From the NCBI GenBank assembly GCA_020426325.1, contig JAGQQG010000020.1:1-64000 (forward strand): a DNA stretch of 64,000 nucleotides, given 5' to 3'. Positions 54,271 through 63,049 of this stretch are shown here, one piece after another (positions within the stretch are counted from its first letter, which is position 1; every line of letters begins with the position of its first letter). The notes beneath the pieces are model-generated. The model was given only the letters and a program-made list of their open reading frames with translations. It did not search any database and had not been told where the DNA came from. A program made the position numbers and the translations under genes. This DNA is from Planctomycetaceae bacterium (GTDB lineage Bacteria; Planctomycetota; Planctomycetia; Planctomycetales; Planctomycetaceae).

Positions 54271-55323
54271 TTGCGAATATCGTCGACACATCTGCGAATC
54301 ATGCTGACGCTCTGCGTGCTGTTGCTGTCTTCAGTACAGGGACAGGCTGAAGAGGCGGTGGTATATGCGCCGCTGTCCGTCGAGGACTCGAAGAGTCGCA
54401 CCCATGACTGGCTGGAAACCCGGTCGGAGGTTGATGAAGACCTGCGGAAGGCGGTCGATGCACTCTGGCTGTTCGAGGGAGACTCGCCGACGGTCGGTCA
54501 ACGGTTTGACGCGGTCGTGCAAACATTCTATCTCGCCGATGCCTCTGTTCGCGAACTTGTCGACTCCACGCTCAAACACCCTGTTCCGCTGGTTTCCGAA
54601 TCCTACACGGTGCTGGAGACACCGGAGGAGAACGAATTTTTCAGCAACAATCTCCGTTACTTCTATGCCCGGTATCTCGCAGTTGGTCACTCCTATGAGG
54701 CTGCACTGGCGTTGTTCGATCAGATCGATCCCAGCGAAGTCGTTGATCCGGCTGGGTGTCTGTTCTATCAGGCCGTCTGTCAGCACAGCCTGCTGTTGAA
54801 GGAACAGGGGCTGAGTACGATTGCCAAACTGCTGGAACAGACCGAGGAGGTCCCCGTTCGTTATCTCTCAGTCGCCTCATTGATGCAGGCCGATCTGGAG
54901 GGGATGGAAGAGAAATCACTTGGCGAGGTCGCGCGGCAGATGAAGGATGTTCGTCGTCGGCTCTCACTCGGACACGGCGGCCCCCGCGTGCAGGAGGTCG
55001 AAGGAAAAATCATCGCCACGCTCGATGAACTGATCGAGAAGATGGAACAACAGCAGGGAGGCGGAAGCAGTTCGGCGGGCGGACAATCGCAGGGTCAGTC
55101 GCAAGGAAATCAGGGTGATCCGCTCGAAGACTCTCGGATCGCCGGGCAGAAAGGGCCGGGGGAAGTCGATCAGAAAGACCTCGGTGAAGGTGACCGCTGG
55201 GGTGGATTGCCGGAGAAGGCCGAAGCAGACGCGAAGAACCTCATCAACCGCCAGTTTCCCGCTCATTATCGTCAGGCTGTCGAAGAATACCTCAAAAAAC
55301 TCGCCCAGCGAAAAGCCCCCTGA
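54271..55323 (+). CDS. Exported helical (TPR-like) partner of the coiled-coil protein
   Basis: TTG 54271 gives 350 residues, with a signal peptide in RISSTHLRIMLTLCVLLLSSVQGQAEE. The body is helical with TPR-like spacing (NNLRYFYARYLAVGHSYEAALALFDQI, GCLFYQAVCQHSLLLKEQGLSTIAKLL). Near residue 265 there is a Gln/Gly/Ser-rich stretch (EQQQGGGSSSAGGQSQGQSQ), similar to the patch in the upstream protein. The tail FPAHYRQAVEEYLKKLAQRK is a conserved-looking helix. The shared Gln/Gly linker and tight spacing suggest that it acts with the coiled-coil product. The function is unknown. Confidence 0.8.
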   Translation: MRISSTHLRIMLTLCVLLLSSVQGQAEEAVVYAPLSVEDSKSRTHDWLETRSEVDEDLRKAVDALWLFEGDSPTVGQRFDAVVQTFYLADASVRELVDSTLKHPVPLVSESYTVLETPEENEFFSNNLRYFYARYLAVGHSYEAALALFDQIDPSEVVDPAGCLFYQAVCQHSLLLKEQGLSTIAKLLEQTEEVPVRYLSVASLMQADLEGMEEKSLGEVARQMKDVRRRLSLGHGGPRVQEVEGKIIATLDELIEKMEQQQGGGSSSAGGQSQGQSQGNQGDPLEDSRIAGQKGPGEVDQKDLGEGDRWGGLPEKAEADAKNLINRQFPAHYRQAVEEYLKKLAQRKAP

Positions 55324-55348
55324 CACCTGACAACCAACGGAATTCTTG

Positions 55349-56530
55349 ATGATCCCAACGATCACCATCACTGCTCTTCTGCTTGCGTCGAGCCTGCCTG
55401 TCGATGTCGCGACACTCGACGGTCAGCAACTCAGCGGAGATGTGCAGTCGCTGAGTACCACGGAGATCGTCCTCACCGTGGACGGGGAACCTCGCACATT
55501 TGCACTCAAGGAACTGAAGGAACTTACGCCTTCCGAAACATCAGTGACGACCACGACAGCTCCCTCGGCCCCTGCTCTGCGACTTCACGACGGTTCTGTT
55601 CTCACGCCATCGACCATCTCTGCAGCCAATCAGCAGTTCGTTCTCGTCGATGATAAACTGGGCGAGATGATGGTTCCCAAGGCATCTGTGCAAAGCTTGA
55701 GGCTTGCACTGCTCGACAGCAAGATTGCCTCGGCATGGGAGGAACTCCTGCAACGCGATACGCGGGACGATCTGGTCGTCATCCGCAAAGGGGATGCACT
55801 CGATCACGTCGGGGGAGTCGTCAGCACGATTGGTGAAACGTCGATCAGCGTGCTGATCGATGGCCGCGCGGTCGACCTTCCCAGACAGCGAGTGTTTGGT
55901 GTGATCTACGCGGGCAGTGAAACCAAGGGAGTTGAGCCGCTTTGTCTGATCGAATTGACTGACGGTCAACGACTGGCAGCAACAGAGATCCGTCTTGATA
56001 ATGACGCATTCGTCATCAAGACCGTTGGAGAGAATGTTCTCACTGTCGGCGCCAGCGATGTCAGTCGCATCGATTTCAGTCTTGGCAAGATCGAATACCT
56101 GACGGCGATGGAGCCGGTGTCTGTGACTTACCCTGTCGATCATCCTCTGTTTCTCGAAGAGGTGTGGAAGTACCGCAGCGGTCGTAATTCGCGGGGCAAG
56201 CCGCTGACCCTGGGGAGTCAACAGTACGACAATGGCCTGTGGATGCACTCCGGGACAGTCCTGCGGTATCGCCTGGGCCGCCAGTATCGCCGGTTCCATT
56301 GTTTGATGGGCATCGACGGGGATCTGGGGGCTTGTATGCCTCAAGTCGGACTCGAGATCCGGGGCGACGGACGTGTCCTGTTCGAGTCACAGGTTGCCCG
56401 TGATGACGATCCCCGGGAACTTGATCTCGAAGTGGCGGACGTACGCGAGTTGGAGATCGAAGTCACATCAACCGACACGAACGGCATCTGTGAACATCTT
56501 GACCTGGTGGAGGCGCGGCTGATCAAGTGA
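55349..56530 (+). CDS. NPCBM/NEW2-type domain protein
   Basis: ATG 55349 gives 393 residues with a short signal peptide (TITITALLLASSLPVDVA). The first 250 residues contain three or four repeats of a small beta-strand motif (LDGQQLSGDVQSLSTTEIVL, LHDGSVLTPSTISAANQQFVL, KGDALDHVGGVVSTIGETSI), resembling LSm-like or DUF-type strands. The C-terminal 140 residues match NPCBM/NEW2 carbohydrate-binding proteins, with GLWMHSGTVLRYRLGRQYRRF and FHCLMGIDGDLG. It is probably periplasmic and binds glycans. It ends by overlapping the next start as TGATG. Confidence 0.85.
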   Translation: MIPTITITALLLASSLPVDVATLDGQQLSGDVQSLSTTEIVLTVDGEPRTFALKELKELTPSETSVTTTTAPSAPALRLHDGSVLTPSTISAANQQFVLVDDKLGEMMVPKASVQSLRLALLDSKIASAWEELLQRDTRDDLVVIRKGDALDHVGGVVSTIGETSISVLIDGRAVDLPRQRVFGVIYAGSETKGVEPLCLIELTDGQRLAATEIRLDNDAFVIKTVGENVLTVGASDVSRIDFSLGKIEYLTAMEPVSVTYPVDHPLFLEEVWKYRSGRNSRGKPLTLGSQQYDNGLWMHSGTVLRYRLGRQYRRFHCLMGIDGDLGACMPQVGLEIRGDGRVLFESQVARDDDPRELDLEVADVRELEIEVTSTDTNGICEHLDLVEARLIK

Positions 56531-58290
56531 TGGCATCACCCTCCAACATTCTTCGATGGTTGTTTTGCGCAACGGTGAGTCTCGGTTTTTCTGCCGATGC
56601 TCATGCCGTCGATCCACTCGTAATCGAGGCGGAGCAGACTCGGATCGAGACCATCCAGCGCATCTCCGCTCCCACGGTGGCCATTTTTGATGACGAAGGC
56701 ACTAACGGCGGTTCAGGGGTGCTGATTCGTCCGGATGGATTAGCGGTGACCAACTTTCACGTCGTCAGCGATCTTGGCCCCTTCATGAAATGTGGGCTAA
56801 ATGATGGCAACGTCTACGAGGCGGTTATCGTCGGCATCGATCCCACCGGGGATGTGGCACTCGTGCAACTTCTGGGACGCGATGACTTCCCGGTTGCTGA
56901 ACTGGGTGACAGCGATACGACACGCATTGGCGATTGGGTCTATGTCGTGGGCAACCCCTTCCTGCTGGCCACGGACTTCACCCCGACCGTGACTTACGGG
57001 ATCGTCAGCGGCGTTCATCGTTACCAGTATCCGTCCGGGACCATTCTGGAGTACACCGACTGCCTGCAGGTCGACGCTTCCATCAATCCGGGCAACTCCG
57101 GCGGTCCGCTCTTCAATGAGCAGGGGCAACTCATCGGCATCAACGGACGTGCCTCGTTCGAGAAGCGGGGACGCGTGAATATCGGTGCGGGTTACGCCAT
57201 TTCGATCAACCAGATCAAGAACTTCCTCGATCACCTGCAGAGCGGACGCATCGTCGATCACGCAACTCTCGGAGCGACCGTTCGCAGCCAGTCAGACGGC
57301 GCGGTTGTCGTCGACCAGATTCTGCCACAATCGGAAGCCTATCGTCGCGGGCTGCGTCAGGGGGACGAAATCGTCTCCTTCGCAGGCCGACCGATCCGAA
57401 GCGTCAATCAGTTCAAGAATATCCTCGGCATCTACCCCGACGGCTGGAAACGACCGCTTGTCTATCGCCGCGACGGTGAAAAGCACGAGGTGATGGTACG
57501 TCTGCGCCCCCTGCACAGCCGGTCCGAACTCATGCCGAAGCGTGCACAGTTGGCACCTCCACCTCGACAGAAACCGGATGACCCGGAGGAGGACGATTCG
57601 GAACACCCTCCGACCCCTGAAATTCCGTCCGGTCATCCGATGGCGCATCTTTTCAAACAACCCCGAATTCCCGAAGAGTACGCAGATCTCTACGAAGCTC
57701 GTGATGGCTACGCGAATTACCGGTTCAATCTGGTTGCCCGAGACCGGATTGTGGATGAGATCAGCCGTCTGGGTGAGTTCCCTGACGGGGCATGGAAGAT
57801 CACAGGAACATCAGCCAGCGGTGAGTCGTTTGAGTTGAACCTCAATGATGAGGTTGCGGCCCTCACACTTGGGGCTGAGTCCTTCCTGCAGAATGTGGAT
57901 GAGCCATTCCGGGATGAGCCTCCGGGAACGGGAGGACTTCTGGCTGCGATGCATCATCTGCGTCAGATGTTGATTGCCCCGGAAGATCGTTTCACCGAGT
58001 TCTACTATCTAGGGAGTGAACCGCTAGAAGGTGATGGTGAGACTGTCGAAGTGCTGATCGCGACACGTGGCTCGATGACTAGTCGCTGGTACTTCCGTCA
58101 GTCCGACGGAGCGTTCATCGGGTACGACACCGAGATTGAGCCGGATGCGGATCCGTGTGAGCTCCGAATCATGAATTGGAAGACGATCGAGGGTCGCACT
58201 TTTCCTGCGGAAATCGCTGTCCGCCACGCAGGTGAGGATCTGGGGAAATGGTCGATCGACGGGCTGACATTTCGGGAGGCCAATCGATGA
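56530..58290 (+). CDS. Trypsin-fold PDZ protease, intact triad (first of three)
   Basis: Start ATG 56530 overlaps the previous stop by one base, giving 586 residues. A signal peptide (WLFCATVSLGFSADAHA) is followed by the S1C domain with H77 (TNFHVVS), D108 (PTGDVALVQL) and S190 (PGNSGGPL). A PDZ domain lies at about 245-330. After a Pro/Glu-rich linker (335-375) there is a C-terminal domain of about 200 residues with a mixed alpha/beta pattern (YADLYEARDGYANYRFNLVARDRIV), which I do not recognise. The triad is complete, so this is a predicted active periplasmic protease. It is the only one of the three neighbours that is. Confidence 0.93.
   Translation: MASPSNILRWLFCATVSLGFSADAHAVDPLVIEAEQTRIETIQRISAPTVAIFDDEGTNGGSGVLIRPDGLAVTNFHVVSDLGPFMKCGLNDGNVYEAVIVGIDPTGDVALVQLLGRDDFPVAELGDSDTTRIGDWVYVVGNPFLLATDFTPTVTYGIVSGVHRYQYPSGTILEYTDCLQVDASINPGNSGGPLFNEQGQLIGINGRASFEKRGRVNIGAGYAISINQIKNFLDHLQSGRIVDHATLGATVRSQSDGAVVVDQILPQSEAYRRGLRQGDEIVSFAGRPIRSVNQFKNILGIYPDGWKRPLVYRRDGEKHEVMVRLRPLHSRSELMPKRAQLAPPPRQKPDDPEEDDSEHPPTPEIPSGHPMAHLFKQPRIPEEYADLYEARDGYANYRFNLVARDRIVDEISRLGEFPDGAWKITGTSASGESFELNLNDEVAALTLGAESFLQNVDEPFRDEPPGTGGLLAAMHHLRQMLIAPEDRFTEFYYLGSEPLEGDGETVEVLIATRGSMTSRWYFRQSDGAFIGYDTEIEPDADPCELRIMNWKTIEGRTFPAEIAVRHAGEDLGKWSIDGLTFREANR
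58275..58279 (+). promoter_or_regulatory. Shine-Dalgarno site fixing the start of the second trypsin-fold gene
   Basis: GGAGG lies 7 bp before ATG 58287. This favours 58287 over the longer frame beginning at GTG 58248. Confidence 0.65.
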
Positions 58291-59324
58291 TTTTTCGAAA
58301 CGTTCGCCATCTGCGAAGCCTGACAGCAATCCTCGTCATGTTGTTGAGTGTTGCGAGTCTGGCACACGCCCAGAGTACACGAGAAGCGATCAAGTCAGTC
58401 CTGCCCCGAGTCGTGAAGATTTTTGGGGCGGGGGGAATCAAGAATCTGGAGTCTTATGGCAGCGGGTTCCTGGTTTCGGCTGACGGGCATATTGTCACCG
58501 TGTGGAGCCATGTACTCGATGCGGACACGGTCACAGTCGTGCTCGATGATGGACGTCATTATCAAGCAGAACTCGTCGGAGCGGAACCCTCCTTGGAGTT
58601 GGCCGTTCTCAAGATCGATGCACAAGACTTGCCCTACTTTGATTTGAATCAACTCTCCGAGGCGGGCCCCGGCACGCGGGTGCTTGCATTCAGTAATGTC
58701 TTCGAGGTGGCTGTGGGGGACGAACCGGTTTCCGTCGTGCACGGGGTCGTTGCTGCCATTGATGACCTCTCTGCCCGGAGTGGACGTTACGATGTCACTT
58801 ACTCTGGGCCGGTGTACGTCGTTGATGCGGTGACGAACAATTCGGGTGCCGCCGGTGGCGTGCTGACGACCCGCGAGGGCGGGCTCCTCGGGATGATCGG
58901 ACGACAGTTGCAGAACACTCAGAGCAATACCTGGCTGAACTACGCGATGCCGATCTCGGAACTCGCCACCACGATTCGGGAGATTCAGACGGGAGACTTC
59001 TCACGCAATCATGACGATGAATCGACAGAAATCGTCGACAACTTTGATGCGATCGATTTTGGGATCGTGCTGGTCCCGGACGTGGTCGAACGCACGCCGG
59101 CCTATGTGGATGCGGTCCTCGACGGGTCCCCGGCCAAGTCCGAGGGATTGCAGCCGGATGACCTGATTGTCTTCGCCAATAATCGGCTCGTCCACTCCTG
59201 TCAGGCGTTTGAGGAAGAACTGGGACGGTTACAACCGGCCGATGATCTGATCGTTGTGGTACGCAGAGGGGGGACTCTGCTGACGATTCCACTGACAGCC
59301 CCGCGTGCAATTCCTCAACGTTGA
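58287..59324 (+). CDS. Trypsin-fold PDZ protein with altered triad (second of three)
   Basis: ATG 58287 overlaps the previous stop as ATGA and gives 345 residues with a signal peptide (SLTAILVMLLSVASLAHA). The trypsin fold is recognisable from YGSGFLVSADGHIVTVWSHVLD (H75 kept, with one extra residue before it) and PSLELAVLKID, where Glu104 replaces the catalytic Asp. The nucleophile region reads VTNNSGAAGGVL, with S186 kept but two residues inserted before the usual Gly-Gly. A PDZ domain fills about 255-340. Activity is doubtful. It could be a regulator or binding partner of the intact protease before it. Confidence 0.88.
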   Translation: MIFRNVRHLRSLTAILVMLLSVASLAHAQSTREAIKSVLPRVVKIFGAGGIKNLESYGSGFLVSADGHIVTVWSHVLDADTVTVVLDDGRHYQAELVGAEPSLELAVLKIDAQDLPYFDLNQLSEAGPGTRVLAFSNVFEVAVGDEPVSVVHGVVAAIDDLSARSGRYDVTYSGPVYVVDAVTNNSGAAGGVLTTREGGLLGMIGRQLQNTQSNTWLNYAMPISELATTIREIQTGDFSRNHDDESTEIVDNFDAIDFGIVLVPDVVERTPAYVDAVLDGSPAKSEGLQPDDLIVFANNRLVHSCQAFEEELGRLQPADDLIVVVRRGGTLLTIPLTAPRAIPQR

Positions 59325-59344
59325 TCTCTCACATTCCGAATCCG

Positions 59345-61312
59345 ATGCGTCATTACACTTTTCCAATCTTGTTCCTGTTCATCGCGATTCCGACCTCGGT
59401 CGTGAGTGCAGATGAGCATTTGGAGGCGCTGGAGGAACAGGCATATCGAGAGGCGGCTGCAATCGCAGCTCCGTCGATTGTTCGCATCGAAACCGTGGGA
59501 GGTCTTGATGTCGTGAATGGTCTGCTCACGCCGAGCGGACCGACCACGGGGGTCATCGTCGATGCGGATGGCTGGATCATCACCAGCAGTTTCAATTTCG
59601 CGAGTCAGCCGGCCTCCATTCTGGTGACGCTCCCCGACGGTCAGCACTTTCCCGCTGATGTCGTTGCCAACGACTACTCAAGTCGTCTGACGCTGTTGAA
59701 GATCGAAGCGGATGGTCTGCAGCCGATCAGACAGGCCGCTGCCGATGACGTCCAAGTCGGTCAATGGGCGATTGCCCTGGGACGCACCTACGATCAGCCG
59801 TTCCCCAATCTTTCGGTCGGGATTGTCAGTGCGATCGGTCGTATGTGGGGCCGGGCGACGCAGACCGATGCCAAGGTGTCTCCGACGAATTATGGGGGGC
59901 CCCTCGTCAACGTACAGGGAGAAGCGATCGGCATCCTCGTCCCACTTGATCCCCAGAAGTCCGACGAAACGGCTGGCGTTGAGTGGTATGACTCGGGAAT
60001 CGGCTTCGCCATTCCGATGGAGACGATCCTCCGTGTCCTTGGCCGTTTGCAGGAAGGGGAAGACCTGTATCCCGGACGGATGGGCATCACCTTCGGCGAG
60101 CAGGGACTCACTGCTGGCCAGCCGGTGCTGGACCGGGTCAGGCCAACGTCACCCGGTTATGAAGCGGGCCTGCGTACTGGTGATATCATCACACAGGTCG
60201 ATGGCATCCCGACTCCGCGTGTGCCGCATGTCCGTCACATTCTGGGGAGCAAGTATGCGGGCGAATCGATCTCGGTCACCTATCTTCGAGATGACGCAGA
60301 GCAAACGGTCGAGTTGACTCTCGTCGACAAGCTGACCCCCTACTCGGCTCCGTTGCTGGGTGTATTGCCCTCACGTGCTGCCACGACTGACGAAGACACT
60401 GCGGGAGCGATCGTCCGTCTGGTGCTTCCGGGTATGCCCGCAGAGGCTGCTGGGCTTCAGCGCCGTGACCGAATCACCGCAGTCGATGGATCGCCAATCG
60501 CGAATGCGTCCGATTTGAGAGAGGTGATCAGTCACAAACATCCGAAAGATGCGGTGGAACTGACGATCTTGCGAGATGATCAGGAACAGACGCTCAGTGT
60601 CACGCTCGGAGAGATGACAGCGGACGTGCCCGACGAACTTCCCAGCGATCCAACCACTGCCAGTGACACTCAACCGGGTGAGGAGACCCGCGTCGGACGA
60701 TGGGTGGACACCCTCGGGAAGGACGAGGCACGTTCGTATTGGGCGTATGTTCCCGAGTCTTACGATCCTGGGCAGGCCTGCGGGCTGGTCGTCTGGCTGC
60801 ATCCGACGGGTGATACGATGGAGTCGGAGATACTAAAGACATGGCAGCCTTTGTGTCACCAGCGCGGCTTGATCCTGGTGGGACCGAAGTGCGCGCAGCC
60901 CAACGGCTGGACGCCGATCGATGTTGACTTCGTCTCGGATCTGATTGAGCAGATCCGGGAGATGTACACCATTGACCCGAAACGTATCGCACTGCATGGC
61001 TATGGGGATGCTTCCTTGATCGTCGCCGCGACGGCGTTCCGGGAGCGTGAGGTTGTCCGAGGCATTTCAATTGCCGGGGCACCTCTGCGGGTTCCGCCGC
61101 CCGAATCTCACCCGGAATATCCTCTTCAAATCCAGTTCATCGTCGGAGCAGACGACCCGGCTCTCGAAATCACGAATGCAGAGATCAAAGCGTTAAAGGA
61201 TCGTAAGATTCCCTCGGCCTTGATCACGATTCCCGATTATGGACATGCGTACCCGCCGGCTGACGCCGTCGATGCGATCGCACGCTGGGTCGATGCACTG
61301 GACCGGATCTGA
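59345..61312 (+). CDS. Trypsin-fold pseudoprotease fused to two PDZ and a hydrolase-like domain (third of three)
   Basis: ATG 59345 gives 655 residues with a signal peptide (TFPILFLFIAIPTSVVSA); TTG 59321 is in frame but has no better ribosome site. The fold is clear (GVIVDADGWIITSSFNF, YSSRLTLLKI, SPTNYGGPLVN), but all three catalytic positions are lost: Phe83 for His, Arg114 for Asp and Tyr183 for Ser. Two PDZ domains follow (about 245-330 and 335-425). The last 200 residues look like an alpha/beta hydrolase: VVWLHPTGD, GPKCAQPN, ALHGYGDAS and YGHAYP. There the G-x-S-x-G elbow reads G-Y-G-D-A (552-556), so its nucleophile is absent too. Confidence 0.9.
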   Translation: MRHYTFPILFLFIAIPTSVVSADEHLEALEEQAYREAAAIAAPSIVRIETVGGLDVVNGLLTPSGPTTGVIVDADGWIITSSFNFASQPASILVTLPDGQHFPADVVANDYSSRLTLLKIEADGLQPIRQAAADDVQVGQWAIALGRTYDQPFPNLSVGIVSAIGRMWGRATQTDAKVSPTNYGGPLVNVQGEAIGILVPLDPQKSDETAGVEWYDSGIGFAIPMETILRVLGRLQEGEDLYPGRMGITFGEQGLTAGQPVLDRVRPTSPGYEAGLRTGDIITQVDGIPTPRVPHVRHILGSKYAGESISVTYLRDDAEQTVELTLVDKLTPYSAPLLGVLPSRAATTDEDTAGAIVRLVLPGMPAEAAGLQRRDRITAVDGSPIANASDLREVISHKHPKDAVELTILRDDQEQTLSVTLGEMTADVPDELPSDPTTASDTQPGEETRVGRWVDTLGKDEARSYWAYVPESYDPGQACGLVVWLHPTGDTMESEILKTWQPLCHQRGLILVGPKCAQPNGWTPIDVDFVSDLIEQIREMYTIDPKRIALHGYGDASLIVAATAFREREVVRGISIAGAPLRVPPPESHPEYPLQIQFIVGADDPALEITNAEIKALKDRKIPSALITIPDYGHAYPPADAVDAIARWVDALDRI

Positions 61313-61351
61313 CATGGAAGATGCACCTTTGGACGATGAGTAACCAACCAA

Positions 61352-62131
61352 GTGGATCACGAGCAACTTCATAAACTTCTGGCCGCCGTTCAATGCGGCG
61401 AACTCTCTCCCGATGACGGCGTGAAGCAATTGCAGGATCATGTGGCAGATGCCGTTGATCCGGTGACCGCGATCGTGGACGGCGTGCAGATCGATCTCGA
61501 CCGGCAGCGGAGGTGCGGGTTTCCGGAGGTCATCTTTGCTCAGGGGAAGACCGCTCAGACGGTTGTGGACATTTTTGGCAGACTGGCAGACGCAGGGCAG
61601 GATTGTCTGGCGACGCGGGTGACTCCCGTGCAGGCACACTCTCTCCTCGAAGCCTTTCCGGATGCTGTCTACCATGCCGAGGCGCGGACAGTTCGCCTCT
61701 CACGAGATGCGGAAAAGTATGGCCGGGTGCTGGTCGTCACCGCGGGCACGTCCGATCTCCCCGTTGCTGAGGAGGCACTGGAGACACTTCGTTGGATGCA
61801 CTGCGGATGCGAGTTGATCGTTGATATCGGCGTCGCCGGACCGCATCGCCTGCTCGCACAACTGGATCGGTTTGAGGGAGCCGATGTGGTGATTGTTGTC
61901 GCGGGCATGGAGGGGGCCCTGCCCTCGGTTGTGGGCGGCTGGGTCAACTGCCCGGTGATCGCGGTTCCCACGAGTGTCGGGTACGGTGCGTCATTCAGCG
62001 GGCTGACGGCCCTGCTGGGGATGCTCAACAGTTGTGCGGCGAATGTGACGGTCGTCAACATCGATGCGGGCTTCAAGGCGGGATACGTCGCTGGCCTGAT
62101 TGCGCATGGGAAACACGTTCCAAGTGAATGA
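61352..62131 (+). CDS. larB: LarB, nickel-pincer cofactor carboxylase
   Basis: The frame starts at GTG 61352 and gives 259 residues, close to family length. The C-terminal half has the AIR-carboxylase-like fold: VVTAGTSDLPVAEEALETL, VDIGVAGPHRL, VVAGMEGALPSVVGG, and VPTSVGYGASFSGLTALLGMLNSCA. The N-terminal helical part has the family-typical RQRRCGFPEVIFAQGKT. LarB carboxylates and hydrolyses nicotinic acid adenine dinucleotide as the first step of nickel-pincer cofactor synthesis for lactate racemase-type enzymes. larA, larC and larE do not lie in the window. It is followed by a 1-bp gap to the NAD(P)HX dehydratase. Confidence 0.92.
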   Translation: MDHEQLHKLLAAVQCGELSPDDGVKQLQDHVADAVDPVTAIVDGVQIDLDRQRRCGFPEVIFAQGKTAQTVVDIFGRLADAGQDCLATRVTPVQAHSLLEAFPDAVYHAEARTVRLSRDAEKYGRVLVVTAGTSDLPVAEEALETLRWMHCGCELIVDIGVAGPHRLLAQLDRFEGADVVIVVAGMEGALPSVVGGWVNCPVIAVPTSVGYGASFSGLTALLGMLNSCAANVTVVNIDAGFKAGYVAGLIAHGKHVPSE

Positions 62132-62132
62132 C

Positions 62133-63005
62133 ATGCAGCGAGTTCATGAGCTTCCGCCACTGCCTGACCGTCCGGAGGATGGACACAAGGGCACATTTGG
62201 ACGCGTGCTGATCGTCGCCGGCAGCCGGGGGATGAGCGGGGCCGCGATTCTCTCTGGCACGGCTGCGCTGCGATCAGGGGCGGGGCTCGTCTACGTGGCT
62301 GCACCTGAGGGGATCGTTCCGATCATCGCTGGCTATGAACCGTCCTATCTGACCATTCCCCTTGCTGAGGATGAGAGCGGACGGATTGCTGAGAGCTCGC
62401 TGAATGAACTTGCAGAACGGATCAAAGCGATGGATGCGGTCGCGATGGGGCCTGGACTTGGTCAGTCAGATGGGCTGGAGCGAATTGTCAAAGACATCTA
62501 CGAGCAGACGTCGCAGCCAATGGTGGTCGATGCAGATGCGCTGAATCTCTTGTCCCGGTCTTGCGACCAGTTGTCATCTCATGCAGGACCGCGAGTGTTG
62601 ACACCGCATCCGGGAGAGTTTGCACGGCTGACCGGGAAGGCAATCACTGGTGATTCATCCGAGCGGGAGCAGGCGGCCCTGCAGTTTGCAGCAGTCCATC
62701 AACTCGTGCTGGTACTCAAAGGTCCGGGAACGATCATCACCGATGGGGTGAGGCTGGCTGTCAACACAACCGGCAACAGCGGCATGGCCACGGGAGGGAC
62801 CGGCGATGTCCTGACCGGGATCATTACGTCGCTGCTTGCCCAGGGGATGGAGCCGTTTGAAGCAGCTCAACTTGGAGCGTATGTGCATGGTTCCGCAGGA
62901 GATCTCATGACTGAAATCAAAAGCGAACGCGGAATGATTGCATCCGATCTGTTGGCAGGGATCAGTCAGGCTTGGATTGAACTTGAGGATCACGAGTTCT
63001 TCTGA
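62133..63005 (+). CDS. nnrD: ADP-dependent NAD(P)H-hydrate dehydratase, without epimerase domain
   Basis: ATG 62133 begins one base after the larB stop and gives 290 residues. In-frame alternatives at GTG 62124 and ATG 62106 lie inside larB. The ribokinase-like fold is shown by HKGTFGRVLIVAGSRGMSGAA, AVAMGPGLGQ, VVDADALNLL, LTPHPGEFARLTG, LVLKGPGTII and NSGMATGGTGDVLTGIITSLLAQG. It repairs hydrated NADH and NADPH with ADP. The NnrE epimerase, often fused at the N-terminus, is absent. The coupling to larB, which also uses a nicotinate dinucleotide, is noteworthy. Confidence 0.93.
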   Translation: MQRVHELPPLPDRPEDGHKGTFGRVLIVAGSRGMSGAAILSGTAALRSGAGLVYVAAPEGIVPIIAGYEPSYLTIPLAEDESGRIAESSLNELAERIKAMDAVAMGPGLGQSDGLERIVKDIYEQTSQPMVVDADALNLLSRSCDQLSSHAGPRVLTPHPGEFARLTGKAITGDSSEREQAALQFAAVHQLVLVLKGPGTIITDGVRLAVNTTGNSGMATGGTGDVLTGIITSLLAQGMEPFEAAQLGAYVHGSAGDLMTEIKSERGMIASDLLAGISQAWIELEDHEFF

Positions 63006-63049
63006 TTTGTTCAGGACTCGCCGGAAAGTTCGGGAACAAACACGAATCG

